A stretch of 64,000 bases of DNA. Origin: Clostridia bacterium (GTDB lineage Bacteria > Bacillota > Clostridia > Lachnospirales > Bianqueaceae). Below are positions 44,458-52,539 of this stretch, one piece after another. The first letter of the stretch is position 1. Each line of letters opens with the position of its first letter. The stretch covers positions 1 to 64,000 of the forward strand of contig CAAFMN010000026.1 of the NCBI GenBank assembly GCA_900764045.1, written 5' to 3'. The notes under the pieces are model-generated. The model saw only the letters and a program-made list of their open reading frames with translations. It searched no databases and was not told the DNA's origin. The position numbers and the translations under genes are program-made.

Positions 44458-46839
44458 TTAACCGCGGGCTGTAAGTCGGCCCTTCAGATAGGTGTAGGTG
44501 CCGGCCTGCGGGAAGAAGATTTCCGTGACTTGGCCGTCGGCATGGAGCCGGAAAGGATTCTCGATCGCGTGTTCTGCACGGAATACGCAGTGATGCAGCT
44601 GGCCATTTTTCCAGAAGATATCCAGTGTCAGGCCATGCGGCGCACGGAGTCCCGTGATAGAGCCATTCTGCCAGCAGGCAGCGCTGGGAAGGGCAGGCAG
44701 GAGGTAGATCTCCTGATCCCAAGCCTGAAGGAACAGCTCAGCGATTCCGGCGCAGACACCAAAGTTGCCGTCGATCTGGAACGGGGGATGCGCGTCAAAG
44801 AGGTTGGGGTAGGAACCGCCGCCCAGAAGATGCACCTCACCGTCTGTCGGAGCAGGACGAAGCTGCTGCTGGATCAGGGACAGAGCATGATCTCCGTCAT
44901 GCAGACGGGCCCACATGTTGATCTTCCATCCCAGGCTCCAACCGGTGCCGTCATCGCCGCGGATCTCCAGAGAACGCTGGCAGGCCTTCGCCAGTTCCGG
45001 CGTGGATTCCGGCGTGATCTGATGTGCCGGATGGAGTCCGTACAGATGGGAAACATGGCGGTGATGGGGATCATTTTCCTGATACTCCTCTTCCCATTCC
45101 AGTAACTGCCCTTGAGAGCCAATCCGTTCGGCCTGTAAAAGCGGCAGGATCCGGCGTACCTCAGCGGCATCCGGTGCGTTTTCGCCCAGTTCCTCCAGGG
45201 TACGCAGATAATGTCCGAAGACTTCACGGACAATGGACTGGCTCATGTTGGCTTCGCGGGCAATCTTGCAGATCTCGCCGTTATATACGAAAACATTCTC
45301 CGGAGAAGTCGCGGGCGTAATGATATATTTGCCGTCCGGATTCTGGCGGAGTGTATCCAGATAGAATTCCACTGCGGCGGTCAGTACGGGCAGAACCTGT
45401 TCCTTCAGAAAATCCTTGTCGTCGGAGTACAGATAATGATCCCACATATGCCGGCTCAGCCATCCGAAGGACATACCCCAGAAACAGGAGTGGGTATAGC
45501 CTTTACGGTGTTCCCCGACGGGATTGGTCACTCCCCAGAGGTCTGTATTATGATGAGAGACGCTGCCGCGGGCATGGTAAACAGTAGCGGCAGTCTCAGC
45601 GCCCTTGCGCATAATGAGATGGATCAGCTGGAAGAGCGGTTCCGCCATCTCCGGCAATCCGCAGATCTCAGCAGGCCAATAGTTCATCTCAGTATTGATA
45701 TTGATGGTAAAGTTGGAGCTCCATACCGGACGAATCAGATGGCTCCAGATTCCCTGCAGATTCGCGGGCTGCGTTCCGGGCCGGGAAGAAGCGATCAGGA
45801 GATACCGCCCATAATGGAAGAGCAGCGAATAGAGTACCGGATCATCCTTGGTCTCAGCAAATTTCTGGATCCGGACATCGGTCGGCATATCCTCCCCTTC
45901 AGCGGAAAGATTCAGCGAAGTACGGCTGTAATACGGAGAGTATTCGGCCAGATGACGCTGGAAAAGATCCGCTGCGGAATACTGTAGGAGATGCTCGATA
46001 TCTTTATGGCACAGAGCTGTTTCGTCCGCGCCTTCGCGTTCCGGATCCTTGTCCGGGCCGTTGAAGCTGGAGCGGATCGCCAGATAGATGGTAACAGAAT
46101 CGGCATTCTCAATCAGGATCGTATCCTTCTCCGAGGTCAGAGTGCCGCCTGTAAGTACCGGCGCGGCAATCATACAGCCGCGCATTCCGACGTGGCCGTC
46201 CTCCGACTCCCAATGGATCGGATCCGGGCAGGTGCGGAGATAGTGGGGAGCGACCCGGGAGGGGCAGCGCATGCTGGCAACCATCTGAGAGTCCGCGATG
46301 TCCACACGATGCAGCAGCGGGGAATCATAAGAGAGACGCAGGCTGATCTTGCCAGGCTGGTCTGCCGTGAAACGCATGATGATACCGTTGTCCGGATAGG
46401 ACGCGAAATATTCACGGATATAGTGTACGCCGTCGGCGCAGAAGGTCACGCTGGCAGAGGCAGAACGCAGATCCAGGTCTCGGCAGTACTCCGTAACGGA
46501 ACCGGAGAGACCGAGGAAGTTCATGTGCAGCGTACCGGCGGGCATATAAGAATTGGTGAAATCTCCCAATGCTTCCTTTTCAATAATCTCCTGAGCTTCC
46601 AGAAAACGGTGTTCCGCGACCAGCTTGCGGCAGTATTCCATGGTCTCCGCGGAAACCGGAAGATTGGTGTCATGCGGATATCCGGACCAGAGCGTATCCT
46701 CGTTGAGAGGAAGCTGATCCTGCCAGGGCTGTCCCCAGACCATCGCGCCGAGACGGCCGCTACCGATGGGCAGAGCTTCTACCCATTGCTCGGCACACTG
46801 ATGGTAATACAGGCGATGGGCGGCTTCAGAAGCTTTCAT
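44458..46839 (-). CDS. GH95-family alpha-L-fucosidase
   Basis: A 793-residue glycoside hydrolase. The opening WVEALPIGSGRLGAMVWGQ and LNEDTLWSGYPHD are the family signature. The (alpha/alpha)6 barrel follows with NLQGIWSH, TININTEMNYWPAE and the C-terminal GWKINMWARLHDGDHAL and DGNFGVCAGIAE. GH95 enzymes release alpha-1,2-fucose, for instance from mucin or milk glycans, or alpha-galactose. No signal peptide is visible, so it should act inside the cell on imported oligosaccharides. Its start overlaps the yqeY stop (ATGA). No sugar transporter adjoins it. Confidence 0.9.
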   Translation of the reverse strand: MKASEAAHRLYYHQCAEQWVEALPIGSGRLGAMVWGQPWQDQLPLNEDTLWSGYPHDTNLPVSAETMEYCRKLVAEHRFLEAQEIIEKEALGDFTNSYMPAGTLHMNFLGLSGSVTEYCRDLDLRSASASVTFCADGVHYIREYFASYPDNGIIMRFTADQPGKISLRLSYDSPLLHRVDIADSQMVASMRCPSRVAPHYLRTCPDPIHWESEDGHVGMRGCMIAAPVLTGGTLTSEKDTILIENADSVTIYLAIRSSFNGPDKDPEREGADETALCHKDIEHLLQYSAADLFQRHLAEYSPYYSRTSLNLSAEGEDMPTDVRIQKFAETKDDPVLYSLLFHYGRYLLIASSRPGTQPANLQGIWSHLIRPVWSSNFTININTEMNYWPAEICGLPEMAEPLFQLIHLIMRKGAETAATVYHARGSVSHHNTDLWGVTNPVGEHRKGYTHSCFWGMSFGWLSRHMWDHYLYSDDKDFLKEQVLPVLTAAVEFYLDTLRQNPDGKYIITPATSPENVFVYNGEICKIAREANMSQSIVREVFGHYLRTLEELGENAPDAAEVRRILPLLQAERIGSQGQLLEWEEEYQENDPHHRHVSHLYGLHPAHQITPESTPELAKACQRSLEIRGDDGTGWSLGWKINMWARLHDGDHALSLIQQQLRPAPTDGEVHLLGGGSYPNLFDAHPPFQIDGNFGVCAGIAELFLQAWDQEIYLLPALPSAACWQNGSITGLRAPHGLTLDIFWKNGQLHHCVFRAEHAIENPFRLHADGQVTEIFFPQAGTYTYLKGRLTARG

Positions 46840-47282
46840 TGCATTACCTTTCCGAGGAGCTGGTTGACCAGCGCGCCGTCGGCCTTTCCTTTTACACGGG
46901 GCATCAAAACTTTCATAATGCGGCCCTTATCCTTAGGAGTCGGGGCCTCGATGCCGAGTTCGTTAAGCACCGCCTGAATCTCTGCCTGAATCTGTGCTTC
47001 GTCCATCATCTGGGGAGCATATTCCTGCAGGAGCGCCAGATTGGCCTGAGCTTCCGCCAGAAGGTCCGGACGGCTGGCAGGAGTGGAATCGATCGTTTCC
47101 TGTACCTGCTTGATCTGTTTCATAATGACGGAATCAATCTCCTCTTCCGTCAGATCCGCGCGTTTGTCAATCTGAACATTTTTCAAAATGCCGTACAGAT
47201 ACGCGATATTATCTTTACGCTGCCGTTCACCGGCTTTGAGAGCGGCGATCATATCTGCTTTAATTTGGTCCATCTTACTCAT
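46836..47282 (-). CDS. GatB/YqeY-domain protein
   Basis: A 148-residue YqeY-type protein with the typical start MSKMDQIKADMIAALKAGE and the conserved DKGRIMKVLMPRVKGKADG near the end. The domain is shared with the tail of GatB and probably binds tRNA, but its role is not settled. ATG 47282 is preceded by AAAGGCGG; upstream in-frame codons lack a site. The overlap with the fucosidase gene implies joint translation, an odd pairing. Confidence 0.9.
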   Translation of the reverse strand: MSKMDQIKADMIAALKAGERQRKDNIAYLYGILKNVQIDKRADLTEEEIDSVIMKQIKQVQETIDSTPASRPDLLAEAQANLALLQEYAPQMMDEAQIQAEIQAVLNELGIEAPTPKDKGRIMKVLMPRVKGKADGALVNQLLGKVMQ

Positions 47283-47359
47283 AGTAGCAATCCGCCTTTC
47301 TAAAAAATATGATGAGCGCGACATGGAGCCTGAAACCGGGTTCAGACCATATCACGCTC

Positions 47360-47388
47360 ATTATAGCACACTCTGCAAAGATTGCCAA
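47360..47388 (-). promoter_or_regulatory. Promoter of the yqeY-fucosidase operon
   Basis: On the minus strand TTGGCA (47388-47383), 17 bases, TATAAT (47365-47360). It is back to back with the epimerase promoter. Confidence 0.75.
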
Positions 47389-47395
47389 TTCACTC

Positions 47396-47424
47396 TTGCC
47401 TTTTTTAAGAATTCGTTTTATAAT
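47396..47424 (+). promoter_or_regulatory. Promoter of the dipeptide epimerase gene
   Basis: TTGCCT (47396-47401), 17 bases, TATAAT (47419-47424). Only seven bases separate its -35 box from that of the divergent yqeY promoter, so the two may interfere. Confidence 0.75.
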
Positions 47425-47454
47425 AATTCAAAATCTTTCGAGGAGGTTTCTGCA

Positions 47455-48534
47455 ATGAAGATTACATCCATTCAGATAGGAGAAGTATTTGTGCCGTTGG
47501 TGACACCATTTAAGACGGCGCTTCGGACCGTGGAGAATGTAGAAGATATTGTAATCCGAATCAATACTGATACGGACGCTGTAGGTTATGGAGAGGCGCC
47601 TCCGACGGCGGTAATCACGGGCGACACTAAGGGATCCATTGTGACGGCGATTCGGGATTTTATCGCGCCGGCTATCATTGGTATGGATGTACAGGATCTG
47701 GATGGAATCATGCATCGGCTGCATAAGGCGATTCTGAAGAATACCTCAGCCAAGGCAGCAGTAGATATGGCGATATATGATCTGTATGCCAAAAGTCTGG
47801 GCGTGCCGCTGTATAAGGCGTTGGGCGGCGCTTCCGATACGGTGGAAACCGATCTGACAATCAGTGTGGATACGGTGGATAAAATGGTCGCGGACAGCCT
47901 GGCGGCGACGGCACAGGGATACCGCATCCTGAAGATCAAGGTAGGAAAAGAAGGTATGGCCGATGTGGAGCGGATTCGTGCGATCCGAAACGCAGTAGGG
48001 CCGGAGATCGCGTTGCGCGTGGATGCCAATCAGGGATGGAGCGCCAAGGAGGCTGTGCGTATCATCGGCCGGCTGGAGGATCTGGGAATTGGCATCGACT
48101 TGGTGGAACAGCCGGTAGGCGCGCATGATCTGGCAGGCATGCAGTATGTTACACAGCATACCTATACGCCGATTCTGGCAGATGAGAGCGTATTTTCGGC
48201 GGAGGATGCCATCCGGATCATTCAGATGGGCGCGGCGGATCTGATTAATATCAAATTGATGAAAACCGGCGGAATCTATGAGGCTCTCAAGATCTGCAGT
48301 ATCGCGGAGATATACGGCGTAGAATGCATGATGGGCTGTATGCTGGAGAGTAAGATTGCTGTTAGCGCGGCGGCGCATCTGACGGCAGCGAAGTCTGTGA
48401 TTACAAGGGCGGATCTGGACGGCCCGGGACTCTGCAAGATCGATCCGTATACCGGAGGCCCGATCTATGAGAATGCGCTGATCCATATGACAGACGCGCC
48501 AGGAATCGGAATCACGGCCGTTCCCAACCTGTGA
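47455..48534 (+). CDS. Dipeptide epimerase of the enolase superfamily
   Basis: A 359-residue member of the muconate lactonizing/mandelate racemase group, nearest to L-Ala-D/L-Glu epimerases. The catalytic Lys pair is in ILKIKVGKEG. The metal ligands are in RVDANQGWS, LVEQPV and LADESVFS, with the second acid/base Lys in NIKLMKTGG. These enzymes epimerise dipeptides released from murein. The ATG follows GAGGAGG. The exact dipeptide cannot be told from sequence. A pyroglutamyl peptidase in the same window also points to peptide salvage. Confidence 0.88.
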   Translation: MKITSIQIGEVFVPLVTPFKTALRTVENVEDIVIRINTDTDAVGYGEAPPTAVITGDTKGSIVTAIRDFIAPAIIGMDVQDLDGIMHRLHKAILKNTSAKAAVDMAIYDLYAKSLGVPLYKALGGASDTVETDLTISVDTVDKMVADSLAATAQGYRILKIKVGKEGMADVERIRAIRNAVGPEIALRVDANQGWSAKEAVRIIGRLEDLGIGIDLVEQPVGAHDLAGMQYVTQHTYTPILADESVFSAEDAIRIIQMGAADLINIKLMKTGGIYEALKICSIAEIYGVECMMGCMLESKIAVSAAAHLTAAKSVITRADLDGPGLCKIDPYTGGPIYENALIHMTDAPGIGITAVPNL

Positions 48535-48544
48535 GGCAGCGGGG

Positions 48545-49147
48545 ATGATCCGGAATATTGTTTTTGATATCGGAATGGTGCTGGTGGATTTCCGTTGGAA
48601 AAGCCTGATGGAAGAATTGGGTTTTACCGGGGACAGACTGGAAGGGGCAGCCCGGGCAACGGTGCTGGGACCCTATTGGAATGAATTCGACCGTAGTGAG
48701 AAATCCGGAGAGGAGATCCGGGAGCTCTGCTGTCAGTACGCGCCGGAGTATGAACGGGAGATCCGTACTTTTTTTGAGTATATCGGAGAGATCTGCCGGG
48801 AGTATCCGGAATCGGTGGATTGGCTGCGTTCTTATAAGGAAAAGGGTTATAAGGTGTACCTGTTGAGCAATTATGCGCGCATGTCTTTTACCAGGGCGAC
48901 CCCGCCGTTTTCCTTTTTATCCGTGGTAGACGGTGGAGTAATCTCGTATGAGGTCCAGAAGATTAAGCCGGAACCGGGGATCTACCATGCGTTACTGGAA
49001 AAGTATGGATTGAAGGCGGCAGAGTGCGCTTTTGTCGATGATAACGCGGCGAATATCGCGGCGGCAAGAGCGCTGGGATTTGCCGCGGTGCAGCATGTTT
49101 CCAGAGAGGAGACATGCCGCAGGTTAGCGGAGTTGGGCGTCCGGTAA
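48545..49147 (+). CDS. HAD-family hydrolase
   Basis: A 200-residue HAD-superfamily phosphatase. Motif I is VFDIGMVLVDF, with Asp8 as nucleophile and Gly in place of the usual second Asp, as in YihX-type glucose-1-phosphatases. Motif II is LLSNYA, motif III is KPEPGIY and motif IV is FVDDNAANI. It starts ten bases after the epimerase stop and is probably in the same operon. Substrate unknown, perhaps a sugar phosphate. Confidence 0.88.
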   Translation: MIRNIVFDIGMVLVDFRWKSLMEELGFTGDRLEGAARATVLGPYWNEFDRSEKSGEEIRELCCQYAPEYEREIRTFFEYIGEICREYPESVDWLRSYKEKGYKVYLLSNYARMSFTRATPPFSFLSVVDGGVISYEVQKIKPEPGIYHALLEKYGLKAAECAFVDDNAANIAAARALGFAAVQHVSREETCRRLAELGVR

Positions 49148-49149
49148 AG

Positions 49150-49197
49150 AAATATTTTTGCGGCAGTAAAATGAGATTACTGCCGCAAAAATATTCG
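49150..49197 (+). terminator. Terminator after the HAD gene
   Basis: A perfect stem of about 19 pairs, AATATTTTTGCGGCAGTAA with its complement, includes its own T-rich arm. Confidence 0.85.
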
Positions 49198-49207
49198 GAT
49201 AGACAGA

Positions 49208-49243
49208 AAAGGGCCGATTGGATCATCCAATCGGCCCTTTTTA
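49208..49243. terminator. Second, bidirectional terminator
   Basis: AAAAGGGCCGATTGGAT pairs with ATCCAATCGGCCCTTTT, followed by T. It mainly serves the converging microcompartment genes. Confidence 0.88.
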
Positions 49244-49264
49244 TATAGCTGGATTGTGCTATGA

Positions 49265-49540
49265 TTATTTCCGAAAGCCTTCTACGATACGGACAGTTTC
49301 TTCTGAAGGACCGGAAATAACGGCACTTTTGCAGATCTCGCAGGGCGGGTTCTGAGTAACGCTGTCTATAGCGGCCTGTACGGCTGACACGCTGCCCGCC
49401 ATAAAGATCAATGTGTGTCCGCCGCATTTGGTATGCTTGGCGATATACTCTACATCCGAAGTCTTGAGCATCTGATCGACCACTAGAATGCAATGGGCGG
49501 AACCTACGACTTCTACCAATCCGAATGCTTGATATTTCAT
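49265..49540 (-). CDS. Bacterial microcompartment shell protein (BMC-H type)
   Basis: A 91-residue single BMC domain starting MKYQAFGLVEVVGSAHCIL, close to hexamer-forming shell proteins of the EutM/PduA kind. The helix and loop AGSVSAVQAAIDSV follow. ATG 49540 is preceded by GGGAGG; a longer frame starts inside the upstream gene. Hexamers of such proteins tile the shell facets and line small pores. It is paired with another BMC gene 16 bases upstream, but no enzyme, pentamer or trimer gene is near. Confidence 0.9.
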   Translation of the reverse strand: MKYQAFGLVEVVGSAHCILVVDQMLKTSDVEYIAKHTKCGGHTLIFMAGSVSAVQAAIDSVTQNPPCEICKSAVISGPSEETVRIVEGFRK

Positions 49541-49556
49541 GTTTGTATCCTCCCTG

Positions 49557-49856
49557 TTATTTCCCAATGGTCATCTGAATGGCGGATTCGGTCCCTTCGG
49601 CCGGAGCTGCGATAATGGTGTGAGAAGTGATATGGGCTATGGGCGCGGCGGCCTGCAGAGCGGCGTCCATGGCAGCGTGGACATCCGAGACGGAACCGCG
49701 CATCTTCACGCAGGCTCCGGATTTCAGACGATTCCGTTCTACCGCCTGAATGCGGACATTGGCAGCCTTGGATGCGGCATCCAAAGCGACGAAACAGGCG
49801 CATTCGCTGTCCAGCTCGAAGATGCCGATAGCCATTCCCGTGTATTGTTCGTTCAT
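49557..49856 (-). CDS. Second bacterial microcompartment shell protein
   Basis: A 99-residue BMC-domain protein, with MAIGIFELDSECACFVALDAASKAANV and MRGSVSDVHAAMDAALQAA. It is more divergent than its downstream partner and somewhat Cys-rich at the N-terminus. ATG 49856 is preceded by AGGAGG. The two genes form a closed bicistronic unit ended by a strong terminator, so they make a shell pair whose cargo must be encoded elsewhere. Confidence 0.85.
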   Translation of the reverse strand: MNEQYTGMAIGIFELDSECACFVALDAASKAANVRIQAVERNRLKSGACVKMRGSVSDVHAAMDAALQAAAPIAHITSHTIIAAPAEGTESAIQMTIGK

Positions 49857-49981
49857 GATATTGCCTCCTGAAGATTGATATACCTCTTATAAATCCTATT
49901 GTAGCACGATTCCGGAGGGAATGTCAATTCCAAGGAGGCAGGGAGATAAATCAAAAACTTACAAAAAATTTCTAATTACTC

Positions 49982-50010
49982 TTGACAATTCGTGAAGAAT
50001 ATTGTATAGT
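49982..50010 (+). promoter_or_regulatory. Cold-shock gene promoter
   Basis: TTGACA (49982-49987), 17 bases, TATAGT (50005-50010). The transcript would start near 50017 and carry a leader of about 114 bases, as usual for thermosensitive cold-shock mRNAs. Confidence 0.85.
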
Positions 50011-50130
50011 GTGAATGTATCCAGATGTCTCATTGATTTCACATGTTTGTAGGTCAGTTTCACATTGGCTTACACTGCATGTGATTTTTTGATACAGTTC
50101 GATGCAATATCTGGTAAGGAGGTGTTTTCA

Positions 50131-50346
50131 ATGAATTCTGGTACCGTTAAATGGTTCAACGCTGAGAAGGGCTACGGCTTCATCTCTAACGATGAGGGCG
50201 GCGATGATGTATTCGTACATTTCTCTTCCATCATGGTTGACGGCTTCAAGACCCTGAATGAGGGACAGAAGGTTACCTTCGACGTAGAAGCTGATCCTAA
50301 GAACAGCAGCAAGATGCGTGCAGTTAATGTTCACATCGTTGGCTAA
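50131..50346 (+). CDS. Cold-shock protein (CspA family)
   Basis: A 71-residue nucleic-acid chaperone. RNP1 (KGYGFIS) and RNP2 (VFVHFSS) are intact in the single OB-fold domain. The ATG follows AAGGAGGTG at the usual distance; an upstream in-frame ATG is less likely. The long leader suggests control at the mRNA structure level. It is monocistronic, ended by a hairpin at 50365. Confidence 0.95.
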   Translation: MNSGTVKWFNAEKGYGFISNDEGGDDVFVHFSSIMVDGFKTLNEGQKVTFDVEADPKNSSKMRAVNVHIVG

Positions 50347-50364
50347 TGAACACAAAAGCAAGAG

Positions 50365-50394
50365 ACCGCTCTTCGAGAAGAAGGGCGGTTTTTT
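50365..50394 (+). terminator. Terminator of the cold-shock gene
   Basis: ACCGCTCTTC pairs with GAAGGGCGGT around GAGA, with T6 following. Confidence 0.88.
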
Positions 50395-50457
50395 CATGCC
50401 GTCATAGATCTGTAATATTTCCCGTGAACTTTTAATGAACATTTTGTGAATTTCTGA

Positions 50458-50515
50458 TTGACATTTCTTGCAAACTTCGTTATACTAAAAATACCTGTTG
50501 TCAGATAATGTCTGA
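50458..50515 (+). promoter_or_regulatory. Purine permease promoter with downstream dyad
   Basis: TTGACA (50458-50463), 17 bases, TATACT (50481-50486). A small dyad TCAGA-TAATG-TCTGA lies at 50501-50515, just after the expected start site, and could be an operator. No purine riboswitch core is visible. Confidence 0.72.
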
Positions 50516-50554
50516 TTAGCGGAGACTACATTTTATGTTAGGAGCGTGACTTCT

Positions 50555-51901
50555 TTGAAGGACTTTTTCAAGCTCAAGGAACATGGCACCACGACAAAGA
50601 CCGAGGTTCTGGCCGGTATTACGACATTCCTTTCGATGGCGTATATCCTGGCAGTTAACCCGTCGATGCTGGCGGCCGCAGGCATGGATTCAGGCGCTGT
50701 ATTTACTGCAACGGCAGTATCCGCGGCAGTAGCCAGCCTGATCATGGGATTCTATGCGAATTATCCCGTAGCCCTGGCGTCCGGTATGGGACTGAATGCG
50801 TATTTCGCGTATTCCGTATGCCCGATGCTGGCTGGTATGGGAATCACCGATCCCTGGCAGGTAGCCTTGGCGGCAATCCTGGTAGAAGGTCTGATCTTCA
50901 TCATCCTTTCTATCTTTAAGTTCCGCGAAGCACTGGTCAATTCTGTGCCGGCGAACCTGAAGTATGGCATCTCTGCCGGTATCGGCCTGTTTATCACAAT
51001 TGTTGCTCTGGAAGGCGCAGGCATCATCGCAGATGACGCGTCTACGCTGGTAACTCTGGGCGATGTGAGCCAGCCGAATTTTGTTCTGGCGATGGTAGGC
51101 CTGATCCTGATCGGCATTATGTGGCACTTTAAGGTAAAGGGCTCCATTCTGTGGGGCATCCTTGCAACCTGGATTCTGGGCATCTTCGCGCAGCTCATCG
51201 GCTGGTATCAGGGCAATTCTCTGATCCCGTCCTTCACCAATCTGCTGCCTCCGTCCCTGGGCCCCACGTTCTTCAAGTTTAACTTTGAATATGCAGCGCA
51301 GAACTTTACCGGATTCCTGGTTATCGTATTTGCGTTCCTGTTCGTAGACCTGTTCGATACCGTTGGTACGCTGATCGGTGTTGCGGATCAGGGCAATCTG
51401 CTGGATGAGAATGGCAAGCTGCCTCGTGCAGGAGCGGCTCTGATGAGCGACGCGGTTGGTACAGTAGTAGGCGCATGCCTGGGTACTTCTACAGTTACAA
51501 GCTATGTTGAGTCCACTGCAGGTGTAGCAGAAGGCGGACGTACCGGTCTGACGGCTGTTACGGCAGGTCTGATGTTCATCCTGGCACTGTTCTTCTCCCC
51601 GATCTTCCTGGCGATCCCCAGCTTCGCGACCGCTCCGGCGCTGATCTTCGTAGGTCTTCTGATGATGAAGTCCGTTCTGAAGATGAAGTTTGATGGAGAT
51701 ATCGCTGATGTAATCGGCGGCTTTGTAGCACTGGTAATGATGCCCTTTACCTATTCCATCGCGAATGGTATCATGTTCGGTATCCTGACCTGGCTGGCTC
51801 TGAAGGTTTGCACCGGCAAGATCAAGGAGATTCATCCGGTTATGTGGGTATCCGCAGCGCTCTTTGTAGTACGTATCATCTCTCTGGTAATGCACTGGTA
51901 A
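50555..51901 (+). CDS. NCS2-family guanine/hypoxanthine permease (AzgA/PbuG type)
   Basis: A 448-residue permease with 12-14 membrane segments. The start MKDFFKLKEHGTTTKTEVLAGITTFLSMAYI and the segments GMGLNAYFAYSV, FLFVDLFDTVGTLIGVA and GTSTVTSYVESTAGVAEGGRTGLT are typical of AzgA-like purine transporters. I place the start at TTG 50555, ten bases after AGGAG; GTG 50546 is only a few bases from that site. It would import hypoxanthine, guanine or adenine by proton symport. This fits with the adenine deaminase upstream in the window. Confidence 0.92.
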   Translation: MKDFFKLKEHGTTTKTEVLAGITTFLSMAYILAVNPSMLAAAGMDSGAVFTATAVSAAVASLIMGFYANYPVALASGMGLNAYFAYSVCPMLAGMGITDPWQVALAAILVEGLIFIILSIFKFREALVNSVPANLKYGISAGIGLFITIVALEGAGIIADDASTLVTLGDVSQPNFVLAMVGLILIGIMWHFKVKGSILWGILATWILGIFAQLIGWYQGNSLIPSFTNLLPPSLGPTFFKFNFEYAAQNFTGFLVIVFAFLFVDLFDTVGTLIGVADQGNLLDENGKLPRAGAALMSDAVGTVVGACLGTSTVTSYVESTAGVAEGGRTGLTAVTAGLMFILALFFSPIFLAIPSFATAPALIFVGLLMMKSVLKMKFDGDIADVIGGFVALVMMPFTYSIANGIMFGILTWLALKVCTGKIKEIHPVMWVSAALFVVRIISLVMHW

Positions 51902-51920
51902 GATGAAGGATTAAGAAAGC

Positions 51921-51956
51921 AAACAGTCCGCAACCATGGTTGCGGACTGTTTTTAG
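51921..51956. terminator. Bidirectional terminator
   Basis: A 15-pair stem, AAACAGTCCGCAACC / GGTTGCGGACTGTTT, is followed by T. It is shared by the permease and the converging operon. Confidence 0.88.
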
Positions 51957-51971
51957 TTTTAAATATTCTAC

Positions 51972-52529
51972 TTATGCTTCATTTTGCAGCTGCCGAAGAA
52001 TCAGTTCGGCCAGTTTCTTTTCTTCTGCCGCATGATTGGCTAACAGCAACGCATACATTAGAGCCGGACGTTCATCGACTGGCGAAACTTGGAGATTGGT
52101 ACGGAGTTTGTCATAATGGCTCTCGACAGCGGCATAGAGGTCGGTGCGCAGTTCCTTTTCCAACAGCAGGTATTCTTCGTAGAATTTCCGCAGGCTGTCA
52201 CTATCGCCAGTACTATGCAGCAAATGGTTGGTGTAGAGGCCGATGTCCTCCATATTCAGAACGGCTTTGAGCTTACAGATCATAAGTAGACAGAGGAGAT
52301 GCTCCCGGGAGTATTTTTTCTTTTCCGGAGGCGGGAGAACACCGGATTTGGTCAAGCTGTTAATCAGTGTTTTGGCAGGATGTTTTCCCTCCCCAGGTTC
52401 GGTGCCTGGACAGATGCGGCCCTCCAGCAGAGTTGTCACCTGATCCATATATAGTGGAATGGAAGGCAGATCCTTGTACTCTAAGGGTTGCTCAGCGGCC
52501 AGCTGATCGATCAGTTGCGCAATCTCCAT
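51972..52529 (-). CDS. DUF1836-domain protein
   Basis: A 185-residue protein matching the DUF1836 type, with IPLYMDQVTTLLE near the N-terminus and the conserved LTKSGVLPPPEKKKYSREHLLCLLMI (about 80-105). The latter part resembles a MerR-like helix-turn-helix and suggests DNA binding. ATG 52529 follows AAAGGAG. It is the last gene of a three-gene minus-strand operon, 11 bases after the rhomboid-like gene. Role unknown, possibly regulatory. Confidence 0.82.
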   Translation of the reverse strand: MEIAQLIDQLAAEQPLEYKDLPSIPLYMDQVTTLLEGRICPGTEPGEGKHPAKTLINSLTKSGVLPPPEKKKYSREHLLCLLMICKLKAVLNMEDIGLYTNHLLHSTGDSDSLRKFYEEYLLLEKELRTDLYAAVESHYDKLRTNLQVSPVDERPALMYALLLANHAAEEKKLAELILRQLQNEA

Positions 52530-52539
52530 AATAGCTCCT

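Noticed and set aside
45991..46977. Plus-strand frame opposite the fucosidase gene
   Set aside because: Antisense to well-conserved GH95 segments; no ribosome site or recognisable domain.
50464..50550. Purine riboswitch before the purine permease
   Set aside because: The three-helix junction core of the purine class is absent; only a promoter and a small dyad are visible.
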